Source: Chryseobacterium gwangjuense (GTDB lineage Bacteria > Bacteroidota > Bacteroidia > Flavobacteriales > Weeksellaceae). From it: a DNA stretch of 64,000 nt. Every line of letters begins with the position of its first letter. The stretch's first letter is position 1. Both the position numbers and the translations under genes were made by a program. The stretch is taken from positions 248,001 to 312,000 of the forward strand of contig NZ_JAJTNP010000006.1 of assembly GCF_021311115.1 (NCBI RefSeq), written 5' to 3'. Below are positions 33,761 through 41,950 of this stretch, one piece after another. The notes beneath the pieces are model-generated. The model was not told where the DNA came from, did not search any database, and saw only the letters and a list, made by a program, of their open reading frames with translations.

Positions 33761-35500
33761 ATGAGATATATTCTTTTTCTGTTACTTTTCGTTTCTACGT
33801 TCTTTTCTGCGCAGGATAAAAAAATCGTGCAGATGGATCCTTACGTACAGCCAAAAGCTAATGCTGTACAACAGCCTGTTCGTCCTGAAGATAAGGTGAG
33901 GATTCAAAATGCTGACGAATTTAAAAAAGACACTAAATATGATGGGAACCAATACATGGTTGGTCATGTGCAGATTGAACATCAGGGTTCTATTTTAACT
34001 GCGGATGAAGTGGTTCTTTATAACGAGCAAAGTCTTGTAAAAGCTTTTGGAAACGTAAAGTTGGTGAACGCTGATGGTTCTGTAATTTCTGCAAAAGAAA
34101 TGGAGTATAACGGGACTACTCAGAGAGGTGTTGCCAAACAAAATGTAGTGCTTACCGATCCAAAAGGAACTATTATTAAAACGGAAACCATGTATTATGA
34201 CAGACTGACCAATCAGGCTTATTATAATACAGGAGGTACTATTAATGATGGGAAAAGTACAACTTATTCTAAATCGGCTACTTACTTTTTAACAACTCGT
34301 ACTATTGATCTTACCGGAAGAGTGAAAATTGTAGATCGCGATTATACTTTGGAGGGAGAGAATGTCGTTCAGAATCAAAATACCAATATTGTTACCATTA
34401 ACGGGTACACTACCATTACGAATAATAAGAATCCTAAAAACAGAATCGTTACTGAAAAAGGGACTCATAATATGAATACCAAAGAATCTTTTCTAACAAA
34501 AAATTCAAGAGTATATTATAATGATAAGATTCTTACCGGAGACGAAATGTATTACAACCAGCTTACTGGTTTTGGAAAAGCAACAGGAAATGTGACATTG
34601 GATGATCCTAATGAAAGAAGATGGATAAAAGGAGGTTACGGAGAAATTTTTGAGAAAAAAGACTCTGCAATGATGACAAAAAATCCATACGCTGTAAAAG
34701 CTATGGAAAAAGATTCTTTATATTTCGCATCAGAGAAAATAATTTCTTACCAAAGGCCTGATTCTATAGATCCAAAAGTGAAGAAAAGCTTTTTAAGAGC
34801 ATTTAAAAAAGCCAGATTTTATAAATCGAATGCACAAGGAAGAGCAGATTCCATTGCGTTTAATGAAACTGACGGTGTGATGCATATGTACACAGCTCCC
34901 ATTCTTTGGAGTGGTGAGAAACAGGTTACAGGCGATAAGGTAGAAGCGTATTTTAATACTCAAAATGAAAGTATTGATTCATTGAAAGTAATAGGAAATG
35001 CTTTGGCAATCAGTAAAGTGGATTCTCTGAATCTGAAAGATGAATTCAATCAGGTGAGAGGGAAATTTATGACGGTTCATTATGAGAATAATGAAATTAA
35101 AGAAGCAACGGTAATTGGTAATGCTCAAGCAATTGCCTATGTGGATGACACCAATAAAGAAACCAAAAAAACGGAAAGAATAGGGATTACTTTATCCTCT
35201 TGCGGAATTATCAGTACTTTGTTTATAGAAAGGGCATTACATGTGATTTCTTGCAACATTGGAGCTGATTCTGAATTGCATCCCATGAGTAAAATTGAAC
35301 CTTCGAAAAGAAAATTCCAGAATTTCAACTGGAATACGAAAGACAGGATCAGGAAATGGCAGGATATTCTCGTCGATACTCCGAATTATGAAGAAATAAA
35401 ATATACTTCAGCGAGTGACCTCTACGATAAAGCTCAGGAAGCCATAGAAGCAGAAAGAGCTAAAGAAGAAGCTAAAAAACCGAAAAGAGTTAGAAAATAA
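33761..35500 (+). CDS. OstA/LptA-like LPS transport protein
   Basis: 579 aa with a signal peptide (about 1-17, ending FFSAQ). It contains repeated OstA-type beta-jellyroll units: VEHQGSILTADEVVLYNE-like strand pairs with KAFGNVKLVNADGSVISA and repeated KGTIIKTETMYYDRLTNQ patterns, as in LptA and the N-domain of LptD. The C-terminal end is Lys/Glu/Ala-rich (about 555-579). Bacteroidota often carry such long LptA-like proteins, which would form part of the periplasmic bridge carrying LPS. It starts 3 nt after the Fur-like gene, an uncommon partnership. Confidence 0.82.
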   Translation: MRYILFLLLFVSTFFSAQDKKIVQMDPYVQPKANAVQQPVRPEDKVRIQNADEFKKDTKYDGNQYMVGHVQIEHQGSILTADEVVLYNEQSLVKAFGNVKLVNADGSVISAKEMEYNGTTQRGVAKQNVVLTDPKGTIIKTETMYYDRLTNQAYYNTGGTINDGKSTTYSKSATYFLTTRTIDLTGRVKIVDRDYTLEGENVVQNQNTNIVTINGYTTITNNKNPKNRIVTEKGTHNMNTKESFLTKNSRVYYNDKILTGDEMYYNQLTGFGKATGNVTLDDPNERRWIKGGYGEIFEKKDSAMMTKNPYAVKAMEKDSLYFASEKIISYQRPDSIDPKVKKSFLRAFKKARFYKSNAQGRADSIAFNETDGVMHMYTAPILWSGEKQVTGDKVEAYFNTQNESIDSLKVIGNALAISKVDSLNLKDEFNQVRGKFMTVHYENNEIKEATVIGNAQAIAYVDDTNKETKKTERIGITLSSCGIISTLFIERALHVISCNIGADSELHPMSKIEPSKRKFQNFNWNTKDRIRKWQDILVDTPNYEEIKYTSASDLYDKAQEAIEAERAKEEAKKPKRVRK

Positions 35501-35503
35501 TAG

Positions 35504-35535
35504 AAAGACCAGTTTACAGAAGCTGGTCTTTTTTA
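35504..35535 (+). terminator. Terminator after the LptA-like gene
   Basis: AAAGACCAG pairs with CTGGTCTTT across a 10-nt loop, followed by T-run. Confidence 0.85.
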
Positions 35536-35569
35536 TAAGTATTAATTTTAGGGTTTAGCGAATGTTTTA

Positions 35570-35577
35570 TAGCTTTG
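35570..35577 (+). promoter_or_regulatory. -7 element of the class III aminotransferase gene (TAGCTTTG)
   Basis: Perfect TAnnTTTG, 18 bp upstream of ATG 35596. It overlaps an in-frame TTG (35575), which supports the ATG as start. Confidence 0.55.
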
Positions 35578-35595
35578 CTGAAAATTTTTCTTATA

Positions 35596-36777
35596 ATGGA
35601 AATGCAAAAAGATTTTTTTATATATCAGGCTCAGACAACCAAGTTTGCTGCAGGTTTTGAAGTTGAAAAAGCAGTTGGGAGCTTTATTTATGGTACGGAC
35701 GGAAAAAAATATTTAGACTTTGTAGCAGGTGTTTCGGCGAATACTTTAGGTCATTCCCATCCAAAAGTGGTAGATGCAATCAAAGAGCAGGCTGAGAAAT
35801 ACCTTCATGTCATGGTGTATGGAGAATATGCCCAAGAAAAGCCAATCGCTTTATGCAAACTATTGGCAGAAGCAACTCCTGATCCTTTGGAAATAACGTA
35901 TTTGGTAAACAGTGGGGCTGAAGCTATTGACGGCAGTTTAAAACTGGCTAAAAGATATACAGGAAGAGAAGAGATTGTTTCATTTAAAAACTCATATCAC
36001 GGAAATACACATGGTGCATTAAGTGTTTCAGGTAATGAAACCCACAAAAGAGAATTTCGTCCTTTGCTGCCGATGATTTCTTTTATTGAATTTAATAATG
36101 AAAACGACTTCAACAAGATCACAGAAAAAACGGCTTGTGTAATTCTTGAGACGATTCAGGGAGCAGCCGGTTTTTTGGTTCCGAATGATGATTATCTGAT
36201 CAAGCTGAAAAAAAGATGTGAAGAAGTTGGAGCCCTTTTAATTCTTGATGAAATTCAGCCTGGATTTGGAAGAACAGGGAAATTATTTTCTTTTGAACAT
36301 TTCGGAATTGTTCCCGATATTTTGGTGATGGGAAAAGGAATGGGAGGAGGTGTTCCGGTAGGAGCATTTATGAGCTCTAGAGAAATTATGGAAACACTGG
36401 CTCATTCTCCAAAACTGGGACATATAACAACTTTTGGAGGAAACCCATTAATTGCTGCTTCCAGTTATGCAACATTAAAAGAAGTATTGGAAAGCGGCTT
36501 GATGAATGAAGTGGAAGAAAAAGAAAAATTATTCAGATCGTTATTAGTACACCCAAAAATTCAAAACATTAATGGTAAAGGATTAATGCTTGCTGTGAAC
36601 CTGGGTTCTCCGGAATATACTCTGGATGTTGCGAAAAAGTGTATGGGAAAAGGGTTGATCGTTTTCTGGCAGTTATACCGAAATGAATACTTAAGAATTT
36701 CTCCGCCGTTGACAATTTCTCTGGAAGAAATCAAGGAAGGATGTCAAATTATCTTAGATGTTTTAAACGAAAATTAA
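35596..36777 (+). CDS. Class III pyridoxal-phosphate aminotransferase
   Basis: 393 aa from ATG 35596. The family signature is clear: LVNSGAEAIDGSLKLAKRYTGR, FKNSYHGNTHGALSVSG, LILDEIQPGFGRTGKLFSFEH (Asp binding the pyridine nitrogen), and LVMGKGMGGGVPVGAF with the Schiff-base lysine. The start region FVAGVSANTLGHSHPKVVDAI is usual. Subfamily members include ornithine, acetylornithine and 4-aminobutyrate transaminases; the substrate cannot be fixed from motifs and no arginine-pathway neighbours are present. Single gene with promoter and terminator. Confidence 0.88.
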   Translation: MEMQKDFFIYQAQTTKFAAGFEVEKAVGSFIYGTDGKKYLDFVAGVSANTLGHSHPKVVDAIKEQAEKYLHVMVYGEYAQEKPIALCKLLAEATPDPLEITYLVNSGAEAIDGSLKLAKRYTGREEIVSFKNSYHGNTHGALSVSGNETHKREFRPLLPMISFIEFNNENDFNKITEKTACVILETIQGAAGFLVPNDDYLIKLKKRCEEVGALLILDEIQPGFGRTGKLFSFEHFGIVPDILVMGKGMGGGVPVGAFMSSREIMETLAHSPKLGHITTFGGNPLIAASSYATLKEVLESGLMNEVEEKEKLFRSLLVHPKIQNINGKGLMLAVNLGSPEYTLDVAKKCMGKGLIVFWQLYRNEYLRISPPLTISLEEIKEGCQIILDVLNEN

Positions 36778-36780
36778 TAT

Positions 36781-36811
36781 AAAAAGTTCTTCAAAATGAA
36801 GAGCTTTTTTT
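36781..36811 (+). terminator. Terminator after the class III aminotransferase gene
   Basis: AAAAAGTTCTTCA pairs with TGAAGAGCTTTTT (one wobble), loop AAA. Confidence 0.7.
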
Positions 36812-36943
36812 GTGAAAACTGAGCTAAACAAGTATTTAAAAATCTCTGACAAATATCATGAAGATTATGCAAAAAAGTAAATACATTTTTGTGTAATCAA
36901 AAAATTAATTTATATATTGCGTGACGATTAAAACAAAGATTAT

Positions 36944-37330
36944 ATGGCGAAACATAAAGTCCATTACGAGTTCCCAATGCACTGTCTATCAGAGATTTTA
37001 TATGAATATCTTGCGACTGCAGAAGGGTTGTCTGAATGGTTTGCGGATGAGGTAACAGAGAAGGGCGATGATTTCTTTTTCAGCTGGGGTGGAGGTCCTG
37101 CTGAGAAAGCCACTTTAATCAGATATAAGCCTGAAGGTTTCGTACGTTTCAGATGGGAAGAAGATGAAGGAACAAAAAATTTCTTTGAAATGACTATCGT
37201 AATTGATGATATTACAGAAGATTTAGCCTTAAATATTACAGATTTCTGTGAAGAAGGAGATGAAGATGAAAATGCAATGTACTGGGAAAATCTGATAGAG
37301 AATCTAAGAATAAAATTAGGTGCTGCTTAA
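36944..37330 (+). CDS. START-like domain protein
   Basis: 128 aa, a single small alpha/beta domain. The opening YEFPMHCLSEILYEYLATAEGLSEWFADEV and the following FFFSWGGGPAEKATLIRYK resemble the START-like/AHA1-type ligand-binding fold used by SRPBCC proteins. Acidic residues are frequent (pI low). Function is unknown; these proteins are often seen upstream of class IV aminotransferase-like genes in flavobacteria, which is the case here (77 bp). It is predicted to be cytoplasmic. Confidence 0.75.
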   Translation: MAKHKVHYEFPMHCLSEILYEYLATAEGLSEWFADEVTEKGDDFFFSWGGGPAEKATLIRYKPEGFVRFRWEEDEGTKNFFEMTIVIDDITEDLALNITDFCEEGDEDENAMYWENLIENLRIKLGAA

Positions 37331-37407
37331 TGCATTTGCAACCAAATAACAAAACTGATGAACGATTTATCGTTCATTATTTTTTTATAACTCAATCAAT
37401 ATAAAAA

Positions 37408-38217
37408 TTGGAAAATCAATATTTTACTTCAGGGGATTTACCTATGAAAAATAGAGCATTTCTTACAGGAGATGCGGTGAAGGTTTCTTTCTTTGTGAGA
37501 GAGGCTCAACTTATAATGGATGAAGAATGTTATTTTTTCTTAATGGCATCCATGAGAAAGATGCGAATGAATATTCCATTAACCTATACTTTGGAGTTTT
37601 TTCAGTCTCTTTTTCAACAGGAGATTATTGAAGGAAAAGGAGTGAAGAACGGGATTATACATTTTCAGGTGTTCAGAAATTCAGATGGCATTACGTTATC
37701 TAAATCCACGGTTTCTTATTTCTATGAAGTGACGGAAATGACTGATGTTTTATCTGTTCATGAAAGATTGCTGGAATTGGATTTAATTAAAGAAATCAAT
37801 GTTAATAATAATCTTTTAAGCAATATCAGAGTTCATTCTCCGGAAAATATCTATGGTGAAATTTATGCGCAGGAAAATGATCTGGATGATGTTATTTTAT
37901 TGAATCCTAACAAAAGAATTGCACGTACCACGTCAGGAAATCTTTTGTTTTTAGAAGGTGATATTATTAAAGTTCCAAAACAGACAGAAGGTGCCTACAT
38001 TTCTCCTTTAATGGAAAATTTTGTTACTTTTTTACATAAAAATAAACTTGCAGATATTCAGGAGCACGAAATTATTGCTTTTGAATCTCAAAAAGCGGAA
38101 GAAATTTTAATGATTTCCGAAGAGAAAGGCATATTTTGTGTAGGTAAAATAAGAAATAAAACTTTTGAAGCCGCTCGTTTTTTAGAATGGGTAGAAAGCT
38201 GGAAACAAAGTTTTTAA
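37408..38217 (+). CDS. Class IV aminotransferase-like protein without the catalytic lysine
   Basis: 269 aa, probably from TTG 37408 (ATG 37444 is internal). It has the class IV (IlvE/PabC-like) plan: N-terminal NRAFLTGDAVKVSFFVR, TSGNLLFLEGD near residue 175, and C-terminal ESQKAEEILMISEEKG. At the position of the Schiff-base Lys the sequence reads LLSNIRVHSPENIYGE, with Arg instead of Lys. The glycine/phenylalanine motif after GD is also changed (AVKVSFF). I infer loss of transaminase chemistry or a new ligand-binding function. No close neighbour in the pathway is seen apart from the START-like gene. Confidence 0.75.
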   Translation: MENQYFTSGDLPMKNRAFLTGDAVKVSFFVREAQLIMDEECYFFLMASMRKMRMNIPLTYTLEFFQSLFQQEIIEGKGVKNGIIHFQVFRNSDGITLSKSTVSYFYEVTEMTDVLSVHERLLELDLIKEINVNNNLLSNIRVHSPENIYGEIYAQENDLDDVILLNPNKRIARTTSGNLLFLEGDIIKVPKQTEGAYISPLMENFVTFLHKNKLADIQEHEIIAFESQKAEEILMISEEKGIFCVGKIRNKTFEAARFLEWVESWKQSF

Positions 38218-38223
38218 ATTGAC

Positions 38224-38272
38224 AAACCCGGTAAACAACAAGGTCCCAAAAGTCCTTTACCGGGTTTTTTTC
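38224..38272 (+). terminator. Terminator after the class IV aminotransferase-like gene
   Basis: AAACCCGGTAAA and TTTACCGGGTTT form a perfect 12-bp stem with a 20-nt loop and a T-run. Confidence 0.85.
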
Positions 38273-38333
38273 TGACTATTTCAGAAATTGTATTTTTATT
38301 CGGGGCATTTTTCCCACGAAAGTATACTCGGTT

Positions 38334-38435
38334 TTAGGGTTTCTTATAATAATGCTTAGACTTTATACGGATTGGTTGTAGAGTCATCAATAAAGAAGGA
38401 AATACTAATGAAATAAGAGATCTTAAGATATTCAT
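38334..38435 (-). CDS. Possible 33-aa small ORF in a 326-bp intergenic region
   Basis: ATG at 38435 opens 33 codons (MNILRSLISLVFPSLLMTLQ followed by a basic tail ending YKKP). The N-terminal half is hydrophobic like a signal peptide or small membrane peptide. I see no -7 element close upstream and no homologue. Besides the terminator at 38224-38272, the rest of this gap (38273-38333, 38436-38543) is AT-rich with nothing further visible. Confidence 0.2.
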   Translation of the reverse strand: MNILRSLISLVFPSLLMTLQPIRIKSKHYYKKP

Positions 38436-38543
38436 TTTGTTATTGTTTGGTTATTCAAATAACGTCAATTCTTTCCTAAAAATTGGTTAACAATTTCTTA
38501 AAGTTTGTTAATTTTTAAGTCACTTTAGATAGAAAAATAAAAC

Positions 38544-39092
38544 TTAATTTAGAGAAATGTCTTCAGGGGCATTTGCCCAAAGTAAATATTCTCCCCCAAG
38601 ATTTTGCATGATTGATTTCCAAAGGGTTTGGTCATTGGGTAATGTATAATCAAGGTTGTAAATTTCTACAACGGTCCACAGTTTTTTTAGAACCTCATTG
38701 TCCAGCTGCTGAGCTGTCCATCCGGAATACCCTGAAAATATTTTTATATCCTCAATCTTCAATTCATTACTCAGAATGGCACTCATGATGTTTTCAATAT
38801 CTTCTGTAAGATAGAATTCATCCGTTATTTCAGAATAGAGTTCCGTTACTTTTTTTCCTTTCACAATGAAGAATACCTTGTCATTTTCGACAGGTCCGCC
38901 ATCATATACTTCAATTGGAAAATCAAAGAGGTTTTTAAATTTACCACTCATTTGGTTGTTTTTTTTATTTAAGATCAGACCAAATGCACCGCTTTCGTTA
39001 TGTTCAATGATAAGAACTACCGACCTTGAAAAAATATCGCCGGAAATATCGGGTGTGGAAATTAATATTTTACCTTTGTAAGAGTAATTCAT
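38544..39092 (-). CDS. YqgE/AlgH family protein
   Basis: 182 aa from ATG 39092. The family pattern is clear: KGKILISTPDISGDIFSRSVV, EHNESGAFGLILNKK and YDGGPVENDKVFFI, with the GYSGWTAQQLDNE block near residue 130, the YqgE hallmark. In Pseudomonas AlgH was linked to alginate regulation; the general role of the family is unknown. The ATG is 3 nt downstream of a perfect -7 element (39096-39103), predicting a leaderless mRNA. It is divergent from pdxH with only 23 bp between the two start codons. Confidence 0.88.
   Translation of the reverse strand: MNYSYKGKILISTPDISGDIFSRSVVLIIEHNESGAFGLILNKKNNQMSGKFKNLFDFPIEVYDGGPVENDKVFFIVKGKKVTELYSEITDEFYLTEDIENIMSAILSNELKIEDIKIFSGYSGWTAQQLDNEVLKKLWTVVEIYNLDYTLPNDQTLWKSIMQNLGGEYLLWANAPEDISLN
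39071..39078 (+). promoter_or_regulatory. pdxH -7 element inside the algH-like gene (TACCTTTG)
   Basis: Perfect TAnnTTTG within the first codons of the divergent YqgE/AlgH-family gene, 37 bp before the pdxH ATG. Confidence 0.5.
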
Positions 39093-39095
39093 ACT

Positions 39096-39103
39096 CAAAT
39101 TTA
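39096..39103 (-). promoter_or_regulatory. -7 element of the AlgH-like gene (TAAATTTG), leaderless spacing
   Basis: Perfect TAnnTTTG on the minus strand ending 3 nt before ATG 39092. It faces the pdxH -7 element across 17 bp. Confidence 0.55.
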
Positions 39104-39115
39104 ATAAAAATATTT

Positions 39116-39757
39116 ATGGAAAACCTGCACCACAAAAGAAAAGTGTATGAGAAATCCCAACTTGTTGAAAGTGAGATAAAACAAAATCCTATGGAGCAAT
39201 TCCGGGACTGGTTTTTGGAGGCAAGTGAGAACCCAGGTATTTCTGAAGCGAATGCGATGGCGATTTCTACGGTGGAAGAAGATGGTTGTCCGCGTACAAG
39301 GATGGTTTTGCTGAAGTCATATACTTATGAAGGATTTATTTTTTACACCAACTACGATAGCAAAAAAGGAAAATCTATAGAAAGAACGCATAAAGCCTGT
39401 CTTCACTTCTTTTGGCCTGGTTTAGAGCGTCAGATTATTATTAAGGCTGACCTGGAAAGAATTGCTGAAAATCTTAGTGACGGATATTTTCATTCAAGAC
39501 CGAAAGGAAGCCAGCTTGGAGCTGCAGTTTCTCCACAAAGTCAGGAAATTCCTAACCGGGAGTTTTTAGAAGAAAAATTGAAAGCTTTAGAAGAAAAATA
39601 CGAAAATACCGAAGTGCCGAGACCTGAAAATTGGGGTGGTTATATTGCTAAGCCTTATGAAATAGAATTCTGGCAGGGCAGACCCAACAGATTACACGAT
39701 AGAATCGTATATCAGTTAAAAGATCTGGATTGGGAAATATCAAGATTGGCGCCTTAA
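39116..39757 (+). CDS. pdxH: Pyridoxamine 5'-phosphate oxidase
   Basis: 213 aa from ATG 39116 (the open frame extends further upstream through the divergent gene, but family length and the N-terminus MENLHHKRKVYEK fit this ATG). The enzyme oxidises pyridoxine or pyridoxamine 5'-phosphate to PLP with FMN. FMN-binding residues lie in PRTRMVLLKSY and FYTNYDSKKGKSIE, and the terminal PxxIEFWQGRPNRLHDR motif (about 187-204), with its substrate-binding arginine and histidine, is complete. The end, DWEISRLAP, is the classical C-terminus. Confidence 0.95.
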   Translation: MENLHHKRKVYEKSQLVESEIKQNPMEQFRDWFLEASENPGISEANAMAISTVEEDGCPRTRMVLLKSYTYEGFIFYTNYDSKKGKSIERTHKACLHFFWPGLERQIIIKADLERIAENLSDGYFHSRPKGSQLGAAVSPQSQEIPNREFLEEKLKALEEKYENTEVPRPENWGGYIAKPYEIEFWQGRPNRLHDRIVYQLKDLDWEISRLAP

Positions 39758-39773
39758 TTTACCGTACATAAAA

Positions 39774-39806
39774 AAGCCTCATCAATCGATGAGGCTTAAT
39801 TTTTTT
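39774..39806. terminator. Bidirectional terminator between pdxH and hup
   Basis: AAGCCTCATC pairs with GATGAGGCTT, loop AATC, with A- and T-runs on the two sides. Confidence 0.9.
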
Positions 39807-39818
39807 TAATCTGAATGA

Positions 39819-40109
39819 TTATTTTTTCTTAGCACCAGAAACTGCAGTCGCTAAATCAGCTCCAGCTTTGAACTTGGCAACTTTTTTAGCAGCAATTTTG
39901 ATTGGTTTTTTAGTTGCAGGGTTGATACCTTGTCTTGCAGCTCTTTCAGCTACTGAGAATGTTCCGAAACCTACTAAAGAAACTTTTCCGTCTTTTTTCT
40001 TTAGAGTAGAAGTTACATTACCGATGAATGATTCTAAAGCAGCTTTTGCTGCAACTTTAGTAATTCCTGCATCCTTTGCGATTGCGTCGATTAATTCAGA
40101 CTTGTTCAT
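39819..40109 (-). CDS. hup: HU family DNA-binding protein
   Basis: 96 aa, the usual HU length. Opening MNKSELIDAIAKDAGITK, the SLVGFGTFSV turn, the arm AARQGINPATKKPIKIAAKKV with the DNA-intercalating proline and the tail rich in Ala/Lys match HU. It is a dimeric nucleoid protein. Converges with pdxH at a shared terminator. Upstream lies 399 bp of AT-rich DNA with its -7 element at 40144-40151. Confidence 0.95.
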   Translation of the reverse strand: MNKSELIDAIAKDAGITKVAAKAALESFIGNVTSTLKKKDGKVSLVGFGTFSVAERAARQGINPATKKPIKIAAKKVAKFKAGADLATAVSGAKKK

Positions 40110-40143
40110 AATTTTTAATATTAAAGTTAGTTCGTAATTATAG

Positions 40144-40151
40144 CAAATATA
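40144..40151 (-). promoter_or_regulatory. hup -7 element (TATATTTG)
   Basis: Perfect TAnnTTTG on the minus strand, 34 bp upstream of the hup ATG. The remainder of the 399-bp hup/panD gap (40152-40496) is very AT-rich and shows no ORF, hairpin or tRNA that I can support. Confidence 0.55.
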
Positions 40152-40496
40152 ATACTATTTTCTAATTGTGCAATTTTTTTATTAAATATTGTGGAAATTT
40201 TTCAAATTTCCATTAAAATGATTAAAATATCATAATTTGACATTTCACGAAAAATCTACGTTATCCGTTACTAAAATCATGCCAATTGCTTATGTATATT
40301 GACTTTAGCAAAAAATGAAATTTATTTTCTGTATTTATTAAATCCTGAATTTAAGATAAACTCTCAATGTTTTTAAGAATATGTTTGAATATTTGCTAAT
40401 TAAAATTAAAAAAAAATATGTTTTTTTTAATTAAATCACTGGGTGTCTGTTAGTTTTAAAATCATTTTAAAAGGCTGTTTTCTGAATTTTTATTAA

Positions 40497-40504
40497 TAAA
40501 TTTG
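40497..40504 (+). promoter_or_regulatory. panD -7 element (TAAATTTG), leaderless spacing
   Basis: Perfect TAnnTTTG ending 4 nt before the panD ATG. Confidence 0.65.
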
Positions 40505-40508
40505 CAGC

Positions 40509-40859
40509 ATGTTAATAGAAGTTTTCAAGTCTAAGATTCACAGGGTAAGAGTTACCGCTTCAGACCTAAATTATATCGGGAGTATTACGATTGACGAAGA
40601 GCTTATAGAAGCTGCAGGTTTGGTCGTAGGAGAAAGAGTATACATTGTAAATGTAAATAATGGGGAACGTTTTGATACCTACGTTATCAAAGGGAAAAGA
40701 AAATCAGGTGAGGTTTGCCTAAACGGTCCTGCTGCAAGAAAGGTACAGAAGGATGATATTATCATCATTATTGCCTATGCACAGATGACTCCGGAAGAAG
40801 CTAAAGACTTTCAGCCAAAAATCGTTTTCCCGGATGAAAAGACCAATCTTTTGACATAA
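40509..40859 (+). CDS. panD: Aspartate 1-decarboxylase
   Basis: 116 aa. PanD makes beta-alanine for pantothenate and CoA. The pro-enzyme cleaves itself between G24 and S25 (YIGSITID), leaving a pyruvoyl cofactor on the new Ser. The start [16 protein letters not shown], with the active-site K9, and the block [21 protein letters not shown] are typical. The ATG is 4 nt after a perfect -7 element, so the mRNA is probably leaderless. The next gene starts 4 nt after the stop and must be co-transcribed. Confidence 0.95.
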   Translation: MLIEVFKSKIHRVRVTASDLNYIGSITIDEELIEAAGLVVGERVYIVNVNNGERFDTYVIKGKRKSGEVCLNGPAARKVQKDDIIIIIAYAQMTPEEAKDFQPKIVFPDEKTNLLT

Positions 40860-40863
40860 TCTG

Positions 40864-41889
40864 ATGGAGAAAAAAGTAAAAAATCCTTTAAAATCTTTAC
40901 TAACCATAGTGATCTCGCTTGCAATTGCAGGCTTTTTTTTATGGTTTGCTCTTAAAGGTTTAGATTTTAAGGTGATACAGAAGTCTATATCTAAAGCAAA
41001 TTACTGGTGGGTTTTGTTTGCGGCCTGTTTTGGAATTGCAGCTTACTGGTTCAGGGCAATCCGTTGGAATTTGATGTTGGAACCTATGGGATATCAGATT
41101 TCCAATTCCAATTCATTGTGGTCACTTTCCTTTGGATATTTAATGAACCTTACAATTCCCAGAAGTGGAGAAGTAGCAAGAGCAACCGCTTTATATGGAG
41201 TGGAAAAAGTGCCTGTCGATCAGTCTTTCGGAACCATTATTTTGGAAAGAGTGGTAGATTTGGTTTGTATGCTTGCTTTTTTAGCACTGACTTTACTATT
41301 TAAAGGAGATGTAATTGTATCTTTTTATAAAAGTTCAGGAATAGATATTAATCCCAATAAGATTTTACTTATTTTGGGAGTTTTAGTTGTGGGAGCTGTC
41401 TTGTTTTTTGTTTTTAAAAAGCGATTGGCCAATGTTCCGGTTCTGGATAAGATTATCAAATTCATTGATGGAATTATACAAGGATTAACCTCAATATTCA
41501 AATTGAAACAAAAAGTAAAGTTTATTCTTTACACGATTGGAATTTGGGTTTCTTATTATTTTGCGGCGTATCTTGTATGTTTTGCACTTCCGGAAACCTC
41601 AGGTTTTACTTTTGATGATGGTTTTTTAATTCTTGTTGTAGGAACATTAGGAATGATTGTTCCTGCAAGTGGTGGAATTGGAGCTTTCAATCTGGCAATG
41701 AAGTTCGGTTTTATGGCATTGTTCATCTCGATGGGGAAAAGCGGTCAGCTGGGTGGAGAAATTGGATTAACGTATTCTTTTATTTCCTTACCTTTACAAA
41801 TTACAATTATGATGGTTATGGGGCTTATTTCCATTCCAATGTTGGCAAAAGCGAGAAATAAAGCGGTTGCCGAAAAAGAGTTTGAATAA
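40864..41889 (+). CDS. Flippase-like / lysylphosphatidylglycerol synthase transmembrane-domain protein
   Basis: 341 aa with about 8 hydrophobic segments. The blocks WFRAIRWNLMLEPMGY, FGYLMNLTIPRSGEVARA and VDLVCMLAFLALTLL, and the late VGTLGMIVPASGGIGAFNLAM, match the membrane domain shared by MprF-type proteins (UPF0104 family). The aminoacyl-transferase part of MprF is absent, so lysine transfer to lipids is not implied; a lipid or polyprenyl carrier flippase is possible. It is co-transcribed with panD (4-nt gap), a pairing without obvious metabolic reason. Confidence 0.85.
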   Translation: MEKKVKNPLKSLLTIVISLAIAGFFLWFALKGLDFKVIQKSISKANYWWVLFAACFGIAAYWFRAIRWNLMLEPMGYQISNSNSLWSLSFGYLMNLTIPRSGEVARATALYGVEKVPVDQSFGTIILERVVDLVCMLAFLALTLLFKGDVIVSFYKSSGIDINPNKILLILGVLVVGAVLFFVFKKRLANVPVLDKIIKFIDGIIQGLTSIFKLKQKVKFILYTIGIWVSYYFAAYLVCFALPETSGFTFDDGFLILVVGTLGMIVPASGGIGAFNLAMKFGFMALFISMGKSGQLGGEIGLTYSFISLPLQITIMMVMGLISIPMLAKARNKAVAEKEFE

Positions 41890-41913
41890 CAGTTTATTTA
41901 AGATAAATATAAA

Positions 41914-41950
41914 GTGATCGGGAGAGTTTTCTTCCGATCACGTTTTTTTT
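41914..41950 (+). terminator. Terminator after the flippase-like gene
   Basis: GTGATCGG pairs with CCGATCAC across a 12-nt loop, followed by eight T. The T-run reaches the stop codon of the converging hypothetical gene. Confidence 0.85.

Noticed and set aside
39868..40137. Plus-strand open frame opposite hup
   Set aside because: Antisense shadow of the HU gene with no start signal; composition follows the HU codons in reverse.
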